From positions 1 to 23,985 of the IMG/VR virus record IMGVR_UViG_3300023179_006039: DNA of 23,985 nt. The stretch is one strand, 5' to 3'. The notes beneath the pieces were generated by a model, which saw only the letters and a list, made by a program, of their open reading frames with translations, ran no database searches and was not told where the DNA came from. Below are positions 22,832 to 23,985 of this stretch, piece after piece. Within the stretch, counting starts at the first letter, position 1. Every line of letters starts with the position of its first letter. This DNA is from a virus. The position numbers were made by a program, and so were the translations under genes.

Positions 22832-23767
22832 ATGGCAAGAAGAGAACATACTTTATGGGTTGAGCTTTATAGACCTGATAGTCTAGAAGGTTATGTTGGT
22901 AACGAAAATATCAAACAAACAATTAACCACTACCTTCTTCAAAACGATATTCAGAATTTTTTATTCTATGGACCTCCAGGATGTGGTAAAACTACATTAG
23001 CAAAACTTATTGTTAATAATCTTGATTGTGAATATTTGTACATCAATGCAAGTGATGAAAATGGGATTGACACAATTCGTGAAAAAGTTAAAGGTTTTGC
23101 CTCTGTTGCCTCATTCAAACCATTTAAAGTAATTATTTTAGATGAAGCAGATTATATTACAATTCAGGGCCAAGCAGCACTTCGTAATATTATTGAAACA
23201 TTTTCAAGGTCAACTCGTTTTATCTTAACTTGTAACTATATTGAACGTGTAATTGATCCTTTACAATCTCGTTGTCAGGTATTAAAAATTGTACCTCCTT
23301 CAAAACAAGAGATTGCTTATCATATTATGAATATCTTTAAACAGGAGGAAGTTGATTGTAGTGCTGATGATTTGAAATTAGTTATTAATCAACACTATCC
23401 TGATATTCGTAAAATGCTTAACACACTACAAATGAGTGTTAACGGCAATGAAATAGTTGTAGATAAGAGTATATTAGTGTCTAATAGCTACAAAAACAAG
23501 GTGCTCGCGGAACTATGTAAACCAACATCTAAATCGTTTAATAACATTAGACAAATAATTGCTGATTCAAATGTAAGTGATTTTGAAGACATGTTTAGGT
23601 TCCTATATGATAATGTAGAAAAATATGCTCCACTAAGTGTAGGTGAGGTAGTAATTTATATTGAAGAGTATCAGTACCACTCAAACTTCAGAATTGATAA
23701 AGAAATCAATTGTGCTGCGCTTATTAGTAGGATTTTATCTTTAATTCTTCCAAAAAGAATTTTGTAA
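22832..23767 (+). CDS. Clamp loader ATPase, T4 gp44 / RFC small-subunit type
   Basis: An AAA+ ATPase that loads the sliding clamp onto primed DNA. Walker A is GPPGCGKT (G47 to T54), Walker B is IILDEAD (D104, E105, D107), and sensor 1 is RFILTCNY. The SRC motif (LQSRCQV) carries the arginine finger used across subunits. The start LWVELYRPDSLEGYVGNENI is characteristic of RFC small subunits and gp44. At 311 residues it matches gp44 (319). No obvious gp62 homologue lies beside it. It closes the unit that began at the promoter near 20062 and is followed by an inverted repeat and the second homing endonuclease. Confidence 0.93.
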   Translation: MARREHTLWVELYRPDSLEGYVGNENIKQTINHYLLQNDIQNFLFYGPPGCGKTTLAKLIVNNLDCEYLYINASDENGIDTIREKVKGFASVASFKPFKVIILDEADYITIQGQAALRNIIETFSRSTRFILTCNYIERVIDPLQSRCQVLKIVPPSKQEIAYHIMNIFKQEEVDCSADDLKLVINQHYPDIRKMLNTLQMSVNGNEIVVDKSILVSNSYKNKVLAELCKPTSKSFNNIRQIIADSNVSDFEDMFRFLYDNVEKYAPLSVGEVVIYIEEYQYHSNFRIDKEINCAALISRILSLILPKRIL

Positions 23768-23770
23768 AAG

Positions 23771-23820
23771 ATTATTTCTTTATCTATTTTGATAATATTT
23801 ATAATAGATAAGGAAATAAT
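23771..23820 (+). repeat. Inverted repeat with TAATATTTATAAT in its loop, before the second GIY-YIG gene
   Basis: Arms 23771-23788 and 23803-23820 are 18 bases each and pair with a single G-T mismatch. The 14-base loop and first bases of the right arm contain the exact 13-mer TAATATTTATAAT (23793-23805). The ATG at 23826 is 5 bases beyond the repeat. The same layout occurs before the first GIY-YIG gene (7762-7799) although the arms are different in sequence. May also serve as a terminator for the clamp loader unit. Confidence 0.65.
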
Positions 23821-23825
23821 TCATT

Positions 23826-23985
23826 ATGGTAATATATTTAACTACAAATAAAATAAATGGTAAAAAATATTTAGGAAAAGATGTACAAAATAATCCCAAA
23901 TATTTAGGAAGTGGTTTAGATTTAAAAAAGGCCATTAAAAAATATGGTGCTGAAAACTTTAAAAAAACTATTTTAGAAGTTTGTA
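23826..23985 (+). CDS. GIY-YIG homing endonuclease, 3' end cut off by the window
   Basis: The first 53 residues of a second GIY-YIG endonuclease. VIYLTTNKINGKKYLGK gives the variant V2-I-Y4 and Y15-L-G17 motifs, and YLGSGLDLKKAIKKYG matches the stretch that follows in many phage GIY-YIG proteins. The catalytic arginine and glutamate region and any NUMOD domains lie beyond the window. It is distinct in sequence from the endonuclease at 7799. Inserted directly after the clamp loader gene, whose reading frame is intact, so it is free-standing rather than intronic as far as can be seen. Confidence 0.8.
   Translation, partial: MVIYLTTNKINGKKYLGKDVQNNPKYLGSGLDLKKAIKKYGAENFKKTILEVC

Overview
The window is a gene-dense, AT-rich (about two-thirds A+T by eye) stretch of a large T4-like, tailed-phage-type genome. 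Every gene I can support lies on the + strand, usually with 1-8 nt gaps or ATGA/TAATG overlaps. The replication set is of phage type: a UvsX/RecA-like recombinase (5' end cut off), a FEN-type 5' nuclease, a gp41/DnaB-like helicase, a family B DNA polymerase, a gp45-like sliding clamp and a gp44-like clamp loader. Three signs point to a Bacteroidetes (probably flavobacterial) host. Promoter-like sites follow TTTG-N20-TATATT, close to the Bacteroidetes -33/-7 consensus. Starts are A-rich and lack Shine-Dalgarno sequences. The signal peptide of the nuclease at 13494 ends in FSQ, a common ending in that phylum.

Layout. 2-5164: recombination, replication and a B12-dependent (class II) ribonucleotide reductase. 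5178-6404: a four-helix membrane protein with a coiled coil and two EF-hand-like calcium loops. 6461-7723: four small unknown genes behind two promoters. 7738-8431: hairpin, inverted repeat and a GIY-YIG homing endonuclease. 8448-14810: a long operon with a DpdA/TGT-like transglycosylase, QueC-, QueD- and QueE-like enzymes, two thioredoxin-like proteins, a hotdog thioesterase, a secreted NUC1-type nuclease, a phosphoribosyltransferase and several small unknown proteins. 14853-16369: FolE, two small proteins and a dCTP deaminase/dUTPase-family protein. 16391-19857: overlapping terminator and promoter, DNA polymerase, sliding clamp. 19859-23767: small unknown proteins, GroES, GroEL, clamp loader. 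23771-23985: inverted repeat and the start of a second GIY-YIG endonuclease.

How the genes fit together. FolE, QueD, QueE and QueC are the four steps from GTP to preQ0, and the TGT/DpdA-like protein is the expected enzyme for exchanging guanine for a 7-deazaguanine in DNA. The block therefore reads as a phage DNA hypermodification pathway. The QueC-, QueD- and QueE-like proteins all depart from their canonical metal or cluster motifs, so the final base is uncertain. The secreted nuclease and purine phosphoribosyltransferase in the same operon could act in nucleotide scavenging or in selective destruction of unmodified DNA (inference).

Two recurring intergenic signals stand out. Seven promoter-like sites have exactly 20 bp between a TTTG-like and a TATATT box. 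Four exact copies of the 13-mer TAATATTTATAAT lie in gaps just before genes and may be a second, perhaps late, promoter class. Both GIY-YIG genes carry this 13-mer inside a strong inverted repeat, an arrangement resembling the hairpin-gated late expression known for T4 I-TevI. No tRNA, rRNA, CRISPR array or insertion sequence was recognised, and no gene-free stretch exceeds about 80 bases.
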